This document shows, one piece after another, positions 36,361-43,995 of a DNA stretch of 64,000 bases. Numbering within the stretch: position 1 is the first letter of the stretch; the number at the start of each line of letters is the position of its first letter. The notes below the pieces were generated by a model. The model searched no databases, was not told where the DNA came from, and saw only the letters and a list, made by a program, of their open reading frames with translations. The position numbers were made by a program, and so were the translations under genes. This DNA comes from Knufia peltigerae (Eukaryota; Ascomycota; Eurotiomycetes; Chaetothyriales; Trichomeriaceae): contig JAPDRN010000092.1 of assembly GCA_030247855.1 (NCBI GenBank), positions 80,268 through 144,267 on the forward strand. The letters run 5' to 3'.

Positions 36361-37155
36361 TCAGCGGTTCTGGAAAGCGGGAGGACGGCGCTGCAGGAAG
36401 GCGCTGGTGCCTTCGCGCATGTCTTCGGTGGCGAACAGCAGACCGAACTGCGCACTTTCGTATTCCAGGCCGGCGTCCAGGCTGCATTCGCCGCCCACGT
36501 GCACCGCGTCGAGCAGGCCACGCAGGGCCAGCGGCGCCGACTGTGCCAGCTGCCGGGCCAGGGCCTGCACGCGGGCGTCGAGCCCGGCGGCGGGCACCAC
36601 CTCGTTGACGATGCCCAGGGCCAGTGCGCGTGCGGCGTCGATCGGGGTGCCCAGCAGGCACAGCTCCAGCGTGGCCGCCCGACCACACAGGCGCAGCAGG
36701 CGCTGGCTGCCGCCGAAGCCAGGAATCAGGCCGAGATTGATCTCCGGCTGGCCGACCTTGGCGGAATCGGCGGCGATGCGCAGATGGCAGGCCATGGCCA
36801 GTTCCAGCCCGCCGCCCAGCGCAAATCCGTTCACGCGGGCGATCACCGGCTTGGGCATGCGTTCGATGCGGCGCATCAACGCTTGGCCGAGCAGGGAGAA
36901 ATCACGTCCCTGAACCGCGCTCAATGTGTTCATTTCCGCGATGTCGGCGCCGGCTACGAACGCCTTGGGGCCGGCGCCGGTCAGCACCACCACCCGTACC
37001 GCCGGGTCGGCGGCGGCGTCGCCAAACGCCTCGGCCAGGGCCTGCAGGGTGGCGGCATTGAGGGCGTTGAGCTTGTCCGGGCGTTGCACGGTAATGGTGC
37101 GGATGGCGCCGTCATCGCTGACGTCGACCGGGTGGGGAGTGGGGGCCTCGACCAC
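36361..37155 (-). CDS. Enoyl-CoA hydratase/isomerase family protein
   Basis: This 264-residue crotonase has the oxyanion-hole residues in AFVAGADIAEM and GFALGGGLELAMACHLRIA, and both candidate catalytic acids (Glu in GGGLELA and in KVGQPEINLGLIPGFGG). The last motif is typical of true enoyl-CoA hydratases. It starts at a GTG with CAGGAG upstream and heads a three-gene unit with the small protein and nth. The exact substrate is unknown. Confidence 0.9.
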   Translation of the reverse strand: MVEAPTPHPVDVSDDGAIRTITVQRPDKLNALNAATLQALAEAFGDAAADPAVRVVVLTGAGPKAFVAGADIAEMNTLSAVQGRDFSLLGQALMRRIERMPKPVIARVNGFALGGGLELAMACHLRIAADSAKVGQPEINLGLIPGFGGSQRLLRLCGRAATLELCLLGTPIDAARALALGIVNEVVPAAGLDARVQALARQLAQSAPLALRGLLDAVHVGGECSLDAGLEYESAQFGLLFATEDMREGTSAFLQRRPPAFQNR

Positions 37156-37321
37156 GGGAAACTCCTGGAACGTTAAAAAATAGTGAGATTGAACTCTGTA
37201 AACGCAGACAGGTCATAGCCTGCGTGGTGAGTAGCGGTTACACGTTGTGGCCGTTATCCTAACCCGTCGCCTCAGGGCGGCGCAGAACGTCCCTGAGTTA
37301 CCACCCCTGGAGAACTGTTTG

Positions 37322-38023
37322 ATGAAGTTGCGTTCTATCGCGGTCGCCGTCGCGGCCCTGGCCCTGACGGGCAATGCCTTCGCCCAGGACATCGCGTCCG
37401 AGAAGGGCAAGCTGAGCTACTACTTCGGTTACGACTACGGCAACAACCTGGCGGAGCTGACCGGTCGCGGTGAGCAGCTGGACATCAACTCGGTGGTGAA
37501 GGGTCTGCAGGACGCCTACGCCAAGAAGCAGCCGGCCATTACCGCCGAGCAGCTGAAGCCGGCCGTTGAAGCGTTCCAGAAGCGCGAGCAGGGCCGTGCC
37601 CAGGCCGCCAAGGCCGAGTACGAAAAGGCTGCTGCCGAAAACAAGACCAAGAGCGATCAGTTCATGGCGCAGAACAAGGCCAAGGCGGGCGTGCAGACCC
37701 TGCCGAGCGGCGTTCAGTACCGTGTGATCGAAGCCGGCAAGGGTGCCAAGCCGACCCAGGCCAGCACCGTGCAGCTGGAAGTGGCCGGTCCGTTCCCGTA
37801 CGGCCAGCGCCCGGCCGAGGCTCGCCCGGCCCAGCAGATTCCGTCGATCAAGGTCAGCGAAGTCGAAATGAAGGCCATGCGCGAGACCCTGCTGCAGATG
37901 CCGGCTGGCTCGAAGTGGGAAGTGTCCCTGCCGCCGGATCAGGCCTATGGCGCCGACCCGCGCACCCCGTTCCCGCCGAACGTGGCTGTGCAGTTCGAGA
38001 TCAAGCTGATCAGCGTCAAGTAA
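37322..38023 (+). CDS. FkpA/Mip-like periplasmic FKBP-type protein
   Basis: This 233-residue protein has a signal peptide (residues 1-22, ending NAFA), the helical dimerisation domain of Mip/FkpA proteins (KGKLSYYFGYDYGNNLAE..., about 25-125) and an FKBP-like C-terminal domain. That domain starts normally (LPSGVQYRVIEAGKGAKPT) and ends normally (LPPDQAYGADPRTPFPPNVAVQFEIKLISV). The central part is replaced by a Pro/Ala-rich stretch and lacks the usual aromatic active-site residues. It may be a chaperone with little or no prolyl isomerase activity. Confidence 0.85.
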   Translation: MKLRSIAVAVAALALTGNAFAQDIASEKGKLSYYFGYDYGNNLAELTGRGEQLDINSVVKGLQDAYAKKQPAITAEQLKPAVEAFQKREQGRAQAAKAEYEKAAAENKTKSDQFMAQNKAKAGVQTLPSGVQYRVIEAGKGAKPTQASTVQLEVAGPFPYGQRPAEARPAQQIPSIKVSEVEMKAMRETLLQMPAGSKWEVSLPPDQAYGADPRTPFPPNVAVQFEIKLISVK

Positions 38024-38044
38024 GAAGAAGCAGCGTCAACATCA

Positions 38045-38076
38045 ACGCGCCGGTGATCCCACCGGCGCGTTTTTGT
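38045..38076 (+). terminator. Terminator after the FKBP-like gene
   Basis: ACGCGCCGGTG-atcc-CACCGGCGCGT is followed by a T run, 22 bp past the stop. Confidence 0.88.
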
Positions 38077-38152
38077 TTCTGCGTCGCGCAGCCGTCGCGT
38101 TGATCCCATCCCAAATCCGGTCCATTCGCGCTACTGTTGACCGGTGCAAATA

Positions 38153-38956
38153 ATGGAAGAAACGGCGCGTGCTGTCGCAAGCCCCTGCATCAACGTGTGC
38201 AAGCTGGATCACAACCGGCTCTGCGCCGGCTGCGGGCGGCATCTCGACGAAATTGCACGGTGGTCGTCGATGAGTGACAGCGAGCGGTCCCACATCCTGC
38301 ACCGCGTGCTGCCCCTGCGCCAGCAACTGCAGCAGTCGCTGCGAGGTTCCCTGGCCGAACATGAGCGCCTGCTGCGTGCGCTGCATCCGCTGGCCGAGCC
38401 GCCGGCAGGCGATGGCTGGAACCGCAGTGAGCTGGATGATCTGCTGCCTCCCGGACCACCGGTCGAGGCAGCGGTGTTGGCTGGCATCGTGCCGCGTGCC
38501 AACGGGGCGCAGGTGATCCTGACCCGGCGTACCGAAACCCTGCGGCAACATGGTGGCCAAGTCGGTTTTCCCGGTGGCCGTACCGAGCCGGATGATCGTG
38601 ATGCGCTGGCTGCAGCACTGCGCGAAAGCCAGGAAGAAATCGCCTTGGCGCCGACGCAGGTGCAGGCACTGGGTTATCTCGATCCGTTCGTGACCATCAC
38701 CGGCTACCGGGTGACTCCGGTGGTGGCGGTGATCGATCCTGATTTCGTGGCGGTCCCGCAGCCCAGCGAAGTGGCCGAGGTGTTCGAAGTGCCGCTGGAC
38801 TACCTGATGGCTGCCGACAACCTGCGCCAGGTCGAAATCAACCATCGCGGCCGCGTCCGACATGTCCTGGAATACGGCTGGCCCGGCCAGCGCATCTGGG
38901 GCGCTACTGCGGCCATCCTCTACAACCTGCGTCGCCGCCTGGAGCAAGTGCAATGA
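38153..38956 (+). CDS. DUF1289-Nudix fusion, probable CoA pyrophosphatase
   Basis: This 267-residue protein has an N-terminal DUF1289 segment (SPCINVCKLDHNRLCAGCGR, four Cys, residues about 11-28) fused to a NUDT7/CoA-type Nudix domain. The Nudix region reads VGFPGGRTEPDDRDALAAALRESQEEI and keeps the REx2EE core. Related enzymes hydrolyse CoA and acyl-CoA. DUF1289 and the hydrolase are usually separate genes. A GTG at 38144 is an alternative start. It overlaps the next gene by 4 bp. Confidence 0.88.
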   Translation: MEETARAVASPCINVCKLDHNRLCAGCGRHLDEIARWSSMSDSERSHILHRVLPLRQQLQQSLRGSLAEHERLLRALHPLAEPPAGDGWNRSELDDLLPPGPPVEAAVLAGIVPRANGAQVILTRRTETLRQHGGQVGFPGGRTEPDDRDALAAALRESQEEIALAPTQVQALGYLDPFVTITGYRVTPVVAVIDPDFVAVPQPSEVAEVFEVPLDYLMAADNLRQVEINHRGRVRHVLEYGWPGQRIWGATAAILYNLRRRLEQVQ

Positions 38957-39855
38957 AGTTGATCGACCCGCCGTGGACCACCCTCGTTGATGTCGCGACC
39001 CTGGCTGCGGCCCTGGGCGACGGAGTACGCGTGGTCGATGCCCGCGCAACTGCAAGCACCGCCGTGCGCGTGGTCGACGCGCGTGCCTCGCTGGCCGATC
39101 CGCAGGCGGGCAATGGCCTCTACGCACAGGGACACATTCCCGGTGCGGTGCATGCCGATCTCAACCGCGACCTGTCCGACCTGACGCGGGTCGGCCATGG
39201 GCGCCATCCGTTGCCGGACAGCGATGCGTTCGCCGCGCGCCTGGGGCAATGGGGCATCGCCGCCGACACGCAGGTGGTGGTGTATGACGGCAGCGATGGC
39301 AGCATGGCCGCCGCGCGACTGTGGTGGCTGCTGCGCCTGATCGGGCACACGAAGGTGGCCGTGCTTGATGGCGGCATCGCTGCCTGGCAGGCCGCGGGCC
39401 AACCGTTGGCGACCGGCAGCAGCGAAGTCGCGGCGTTGCCGGCGTACCCGGGACGTTTTGATACCAGCCAGGTCGCCAGCGCGGACGAGATCGAATCACG
39501 CCTCAAGCATGCGCCGGGCTGGCTGGTCGACGCCCGCGCGGGCGAGCGTTTCCGTGGCGAGGTGGAGCCGCTGGACCCGGTCGCCGGCCACGTGCCGGGT
39601 GCGGTCAATCGACCGTTCGCGTTGAACGTGCTGGACGGCCGCCTGCGTGATGCGCAGGAACTGCGTGCCGAACTGCAGGGCGTGATCGGCAACCAGGACC
39701 CACAGCGCGTGGTCTTGATGTGCGGCTCGGGCGTGACCGCCTGCCATCTGCTGCTGGCGATGGAAAGTGCGGGCTTGTCTGGCGCACGCATCTATGCCGA
39801 TTCATGGAGTGGCTGGGTCAGCGACAGCAGCCGCCCGGTGGCGACCGGCGCCTGA
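38953..39855 (+). CDS. sseA: 3-mercaptopyruvate/thiosulfate sulfurtransferase (two rhodanese domains)
   Basis: This 300-residue protein has two rhodanese domains. The first is inactive and the second carries the active loop MCGSGVTACH, whose CGSGVTA form is typical of mercaptopyruvate sulfurtransferases. Near the N terminus VRVVDARA occurs twice, 13 residues apart, an internal duplication absent from the E. coli protein as I remember it. It is translationally coupled to the Nudix gene. Confidence 0.88.
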   Translation: MKLIDPPWTTLVDVATLAAALGDGVRVVDARATASTAVRVVDARASLADPQAGNGLYAQGHIPGAVHADLNRDLSDLTRVGHGRHPLPDSDAFAARLGQWGIAADTQVVVYDGSDGSMAAARLWWLLRLIGHTKVAVLDGGIAAWQAAGQPLATGSSEVAALPAYPGRFDTSQVASADEIESRLKHAPGWLVDARAGERFRGEVEPLDPVAGHVPGAVNRPFALNVLDGRLRDAQELRAELQGVIGNQDPQRVVLMCGSGVTACHLLLAMESAGLSGARIYADSWSGWVSDSSRPVATGA

Positions 39856-39883
39856 GCGAAGCGGGCTGGTCGATTTGACGTTC

Positions 39884-39906
39884 ATCCACGCATGGCGTGG
39901 ATCTAC
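39884..39906 (-). repeat. SMAG-type palindrome (minus orientation)
   Basis: ATCCACGC-atg-GCGTGGAT then CTAC, a perfect stem, 29 bp past the sulfurtransferase stop. Confidence 0.82.
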
Positions 39907-40058
39907 TGGCCACCGGTTCATATCTGGGGCAGAGCCCCCTGAGTCAGGGGGGCGGGGGTGTGGGAGCTGGTAAGTGGGGCCCGCGGTTCGCGCAGCGAAG
40001 CGTGGGAGCGACAGCGCGTATGCGATGGCGTGTACCCAAGGCCCAGCCCTACCGGCCC

Positions 40059-40631
40059 TCACCCCAGTGGCTGCAGCGGCACCTTGGCCAGGATCCGCTG
40101 CCACGGGAACAACGGGCCCGGATCGCGCTTGCGCGCCACGGTCACCGCCGGGTCATCACTGGCCGGCACCTGCTCCAGGTCCAACTGGTCATGTCCGGCA
40201 ATCCGCCGCAGCGACGGGTAACGAGCCACCAGTGCCTGCAGCAGCTGTTCCAGCGCCAGCAGCTGCGCTTCGGTATACGGCTCGTCCATCGCCTGATGGC
40301 GGCTGTCGAGCCAGTGCGGGTAGCGCCCCGAATTGACCAGTTCGATGCCCACCGAATCGGCATTCATGCCGCGCACGTGGTGGGCGATGCGCTCCGGCGC
40401 CACGTACTGCACCACGCTGCCGTCGCGGTCGATGTAGAAATGCCCGCTGTTGCCGGCGCCGCTGTCGTACAGCACGCGCTCGCCGTACTCCCGTGCGGTC
40501 GCCAGGTCGGGCAGTTCGGTGCAGTGGATCACCACCATCGCCAGGCTGGATGGATCGCGCAGTGGCAGGCGGTCGTGGTAGGGCAGCGGCTGCAGCTGCA
40601 GCTGCAGGCCGGGCAGGAGCGGGTTGGGCAT
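40059..40631 (-). CDS. N-acetylmuramoyl-L-alanine amidase (AmpD-type, Amidase_2)
   Basis: This 190-residue protein has the zinc-amidase fold, with VVIHCTE (zinc His), GNSGHFYIDRDGSVVQYV, ERIAHHVRG (His), SVGIELVN (Glu) and AGHDQLD (zinc His/Asp). It has no signal peptide, so it could act in the cytoplasm on recycled anhydro-muropeptides, like AmpD. It is divergent from the small esterase gene. Confidence 0.88.
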   Translation of the reverse strand: MPNPLLPGLQLQLQPLPYHDRLPLRDPSSLAMVVIHCTELPDLATAREYGERVLYDSGAGNSGHFYIDRDGSVVQYVAPERIAHHVRGMNADSVGIELVNSGRYPHWLDSRHQAMDEPYTEAQLLALEQLLQALVARYPSLRRIAGHDQLDLEQVPASDDPAVTVARKRDPGPLFPWQRILAKVPLQPLG

Positions 40632-40703
40632 TCGGCGATGCTAGCATTGCCGAATGAAACTGCCTTCCTTTCTGCTGTCGGTCCGCTCCGTGGGAGCGCA
40701 CGC

Positions 40704-41231
40704 ATGAGCCGCGGTCACTGCATCCTGTCGCACGGCTTCGAGAGCGGCCCGGAGGCGACCAAGGTCACCGCCCTGGCCGAGGTTGCCGAGCGCCTGGGCT
40801 GGACCCATGAACGCCCGGACTACACCGACCTGGACGCAATGAGCGAGGTCAGCCGCGTTGGTGACGTGCGCACCCGCCTGCAGCGCCTGATCGAGCGCAC
40901 GGCCGCTGCCGCTGCGCAGGGGCCGGTGGTGCTGGCCGGCTCCAGCCTGGGCGCCTACATCTCCGCCATTGCCTCGCTGCAGGTGCCGGTGGCCGGCCTG
41001 TTCCTGATGGTGCCGCCCACCACCATGGGCCCGATGCCGGCGCTGGATGCCGCGCCGGTGCCGACCACGGTGGTGCAGGCCTGGCATGACGAGGTGGTGC
41101 CGGCCGCCGGAGTCATCGCCTGGGCGCAGGCGCGCTCGGCGCAGCTGCTGCTGGTGGACGATGGCCATCGCCTGGAACACCACGTGGAGGCATCCGCGCA
41201 GGCCTTCGAGCGCTTGCTGCGGCAGCTGTGA
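40704..41231 (+). CDS. Small alpha/beta hydrolase (YqiA/YcfP-like esterase)
   Basis: This 175-residue protein has the nucleophile elbow AGSSLGAYI, the acid in AWHDEVVP and the His in VDDGHRLEHH, so the Ser-Asp-His triad is complete. The oxyanion start is ILSHGFESGP. The compact size fits the UPF0227/YqiA group of small esterases. Its substrate is unknown. Confidence 0.85.
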   Translation: MSRGHCILSHGFESGPEATKVTALAEVAERLGWTHERPDYTDLDAMSEVSRVGDVRTRLQRLIERTAAAAAQGPVVLAGSSLGAYISAIASLQVPVAGLFLMVPPTTMGPMPALDAAPVPTTVVQAWHDEVVPAAGVIAWAQARSAQLLLVDDGHRLEHHVEASAQAFERLLRQL

Positions 41232-41375
41232 AGCCCGGGCGCACGGCGCGCCCGCCCGCATTGACTACAATGGCAGCCCCGCCGCCTCCGGCGCGGGCCT
41301 GCCGGCCGTGCCTACGGCCCTCCCTTCCGAATGGCCCGGACCCCTGCCGTGCCTGACCACCTGCGAACCGATCCC

Positions 41376-43514
41376 GTGAAATTTTTTGTCTCCTGCGCCA
41401 AGGGCCTGGAATACCTGCTTGCCGATGAGCTGTCGGCCCTGGGCCTGGAAAAGGCCACCGCCACCATCGCCGGCGTCAACGCCGATGGCGAACTGGAGCA
41501 GGCGCTGCGGATCGTCATGTGGTCGCGGCTGGCCAGCCGCGTGCTGTGGCCGATCGACGAATTCGAATGCCCGGACGAGCAGGCGCTGTACGACGGCGTG
41601 CGTGCGCTGCCGTGGCATGAACACATCAAGCCGGAGATGACCCTGGCGGTGGACGCGCACGTGTCCGGCGACAAGATCACCCATGCCCGTTTTGCCGCGC
41701 AGCGGATCAAGGACGCCATCGTCGACCGCATGCGTGACGAAGGGCTCGAGCGCCCTTCGGTCAACACCGATCTGCCGGACGTACGCGTCAACCTGTCGCT
41801 GCGCAAGGGCCGTGCCTCACTGTCGATCGACCTCGGTGGTGGCCCGCTGCACCGCCGTGGCTGGCGTGGTGCTGCCCATGACGCGCCGTTGAAGGAAAAC
41901 CTGGCTGCCGCGCTGCTGATGCGCGCGCAGTGGCCGCGCCTGCATGCTGCCGGTGGCGGCCTGCTGGATCCGATGTGCGGCAGCGGTACCCTGCTGATCG
42001 AAGGCGCGCTGATGGCCGCCGACGTTGCTCCCGGCCTGATGCGCCATGGCAGCCTGCCGCCGAGCCGCTGGCTGGGCTTCGACAAGGCGGCCTGGAAAAC
42101 CATCCAGAGCGAAGCGCGTGATCGCGAAGCGGCCGGCTTGGCCGCGCTGAAGCCGGTCGTCCACGGCAGCGACATCGACCCGGTGGCGATCCAGGCGGCG
42201 CGCGAGAATGCCGAAGTGGCCGGCGTCGCCCATGCCATCCGCTTCACCCGCGCCGATGTGGCCGATCTGCCCACCCCGGAGCAGGAGATCGGCGCTGTGG
42301 TCTGCAACCCGCCGTATGACGAGCGCCTGGCCGCCGATCCGGCGCTGTACCGCAAGCTCGGCAATGCCCTGCAGAAGGCCGTGCCGCAGTGGCGCGCCAG
42401 CCTGCTGTGCGGCAATGACGAACTGGCCTTTGCTACCGGCCTGCGTGCAGGCAAGAAGTACCAGATGTTCAATGGTGCATTGGAATGTGCACTGATCGTC
42501 TGCGATCCGATCGCGGTGCCTGGTCGCGACCCGGCACAGGTGCGCGAGCTGAGCGAAGGCGCGCAGATGGTGGCCAACCGCCTGCGCAAGAACCTGAAGA
42601 AGTTCAAGAGCTGGCGCGCGCGCGAAGGCATCACCTGTTTCCGCGCCTACGATGCCGATCTGCCGGAATACGCAGCGGCCATCGACGTGTACGAAGAGGA
42701 TGGCGGCCAGCGGCGCACGTTCCTGCATGTGCAGGAATACGCCGCACCGGCCGCGATTCCCGAGAACGACGTGCGCCGCCGCCGCAATGAACTGCTGGCC
42801 GCTGCGCGCGAGGTGTTCGGCGTACCGCCGGAACAGGTGTCGATGAAATCGCGCGAACGTGGCAAGGGCGGCAGCAAGTACGGCCGTTTCGAGCAGCGTG
42901 ATGAGTTCCTCGTGGTACGTGAGAACAACGCGCTGCTGCAGGTGAACCTGTTCGATTACCTCGATACCGGCCTGTTCCTCGACCATCGCCCGCTGCGTCG
43001 CCTGATGGCCGAGCAGGCGCGCGGCAAGCGCTTCCTCAACCTGTTCTGCTACACCGGCGTGGCCAGCGTGCAGGCGGCGGTGGCCGGTGCGGCCAGCACC
43101 ACCAGCGTCGACCTGTCGGCCACCTACCTGCAGTGGTGCTACGACAACCTGGCCTTGAACGGGCAAGGCGGCAATCAGCACCTGCTGGTGCAGGCCGATG
43201 CGATGGCATGGCTGGAAGGTGATCGCGGCCAGTACGACGTGATCTTCTGCGACCCGCCGACGTTCTCCAACTCGGCCCGCGCCGAGGACTTCGACGTACA
43301 GCGCGAGCAGGTGAAGATGTTGCGTGCGGCCGTCGCACGACTGGCACCGGGTGGCGTGCTGTACTTCTCCAACAACTTCCGCCGCTTCAAGCTGGAAGAG
43401 AGCGCCATCGCCGAATTCGCCCAGTGCCGCGAGATCAGCGCCAGCACCATCGGCCCGGATTTCGAGCGCAATGCACGCATCCATCGTGCGTGGGAGCTGA
43501 AGCGCCTGGCGTGA
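41376..43514 (+). CDS. rlmL: Bifunctional 23S rRNA methyltransferase RlmKL
   Basis: This 712-residue fusion makes m2G2445 and m7G2069. It has an N-terminal THUMP domain, a first Rossmann methyltransferase (LDPMCGSGTLLIEGALMA, catalytic NPPYDERL) and a second one (FLNLFCYTGVASVQAAVAG, catalytic DPPTFSNS). The GTG at 41376 (MKFFVSCAKGLEYLL) is the usual family start. An in-frame ATG at 41331 would add 15 residues. Confidence 0.94.
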   Translation: MKFFVSCAKGLEYLLADELSALGLEKATATIAGVNADGELEQALRIVMWSRLASRVLWPIDEFECPDEQALYDGVRALPWHEHIKPEMTLAVDAHVSGDKITHARFAAQRIKDAIVDRMRDEGLERPSVNTDLPDVRVNLSLRKGRASLSIDLGGGPLHRRGWRGAAHDAPLKENLAAALLMRAQWPRLHAAGGGLLDPMCGSGTLLIEGALMAADVAPGLMRHGSLPPSRWLGFDKAAWKTIQSEARDREAAGLAALKPVVHGSDIDPVAIQAARENAEVAGVAHAIRFTRADVADLPTPEQEIGAVVCNPPYDERLAADPALYRKLGNALQKAVPQWRASLLCGNDELAFATGLRAGKKYQMFNGALECALIVCDPIAVPGRDPAQVRELSEGAQMVANRLRKNLKKFKSWRAREGITCFRAYDADLPEYAAAIDVYEEDGGQRRTFLHVQEYAAPAAIPENDVRRRRNELLAAAREVFGVPPEQVSMKSRERGKGGSKYGRFEQRDEFLVVRENNALLQVNLFDYLDTGLFLDHRPLRRLMAEQARGKRFLNLFCYTGVASVQAAVAGAASTTSVDLSATYLQWCYDNLALNGQGGNQHLLVQADAMAWLEGDRGQYDVIFCDPPTFSNSARAEDFDVQREQVKMLRAAVARLAPGGVLYFSNNFRRFKLEESAIAEFAQCREISASTIGPDFERNARIHRAWELKRLA

Positions 43515-43524
43515 ACCGACGTCC

Positions 43525-43565
43525 GGGATCGGATCCCCTGCGCGCAGCGCAGGGGATCCGATCCC
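43525..43565. repeat. Perfect 19-bp palindrome after rlmKL
   Basis: GGGATCGGATCCCCTGCGC and its exact complement with a 3-nt loop. It shares the GATCCC core with 12517-12556 and 43613-43653 and may also end rlmKL transcription. Confidence 0.75.
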
Positions 43566-43575
43566 ATCAAGGTCG

Positions 43576-43598
43576 GTGGATCCACGCCATGCATCGAT
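43576..43598 (+). repeat. Degenerate SMAG-like palindrome
   Basis: GTGG + ATCCACGC-CAT-GCATCGAT. The stem has mismatches and the end is GTGG rather than GTAG. Confidence 0.5.
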
Positions 43599-43612
43599 GG
43601 CGGTACGTGCCT

Positions 43613-43653
43613 GGGGTCAGAGCCCTTGCGCTGTGCGCAAGGGATCCGACCCC
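43613..43653. repeat. Near-perfect 19-bp palindrome of the GGGGTC family
   Basis: GGGGTCAGAGCCCTTGCGC pairs with GCGCAAGGGATCCGACCCC at all but two positions, with a TGT loop. It lies just past the end of the DUF3325 gene (minus strand). Confidence 0.7.
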
Positions 43654-43665
43654 GGTGGCTTCGGC

Positions 43666-43995
43666 TTACAACAACGCCACCAGCAGCCCGATAACCGGCA
43701 ACGCGATCGCCAGCGGTGCGATCCACTTTGGCCGGTACGGATACAGCGCAAACGCCAGCACGATTCCACCCAGCGTAAGCGCGCCGAGCCACAGCACCGG
43801 GCCCATCGCCCAGCCCTGGTCGACCACGCACAGCGCGAACGCCACGGTCAGCAGCACCCAGCCCAGCACCCGCCATTGCATGCGCCGTACCGGTGACGCC
43901 GCTGCCTTGCCGTGCAGTTCCTGCTGGTGCTTTTCCATCGCCAGCGACAGCGCGGTGAACGCTGTGAACGATAGCCCCAGTACCAGCAGCATCAT
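43666..43995 (-). CDS. DUF3325 small membrane protein
   Basis: This 109-residue protein has three to four membrane helices (LLVLGLSFTAFTALSLAM, VLGWVLLTVAFALCVV, LGALTLGGIVLAFAL, WIAPLAIALPVIGLLVALL). DUF3325 proteins accompany PepSY proteins and TonB receptors in iron-uptake operons. Its start overlaps the PepSY stop. Confidence 0.82.
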   Translation of the reverse strand: MMLLVLGLSFTAFTALSLAMEKHQQELHGKAAASPVRRMQWRVLGWVLLTVAFALCVVDQGWAMGPVLWLGALTLGGIVLAFALYPYRPKWIAPLAIALPVIGLLVALL

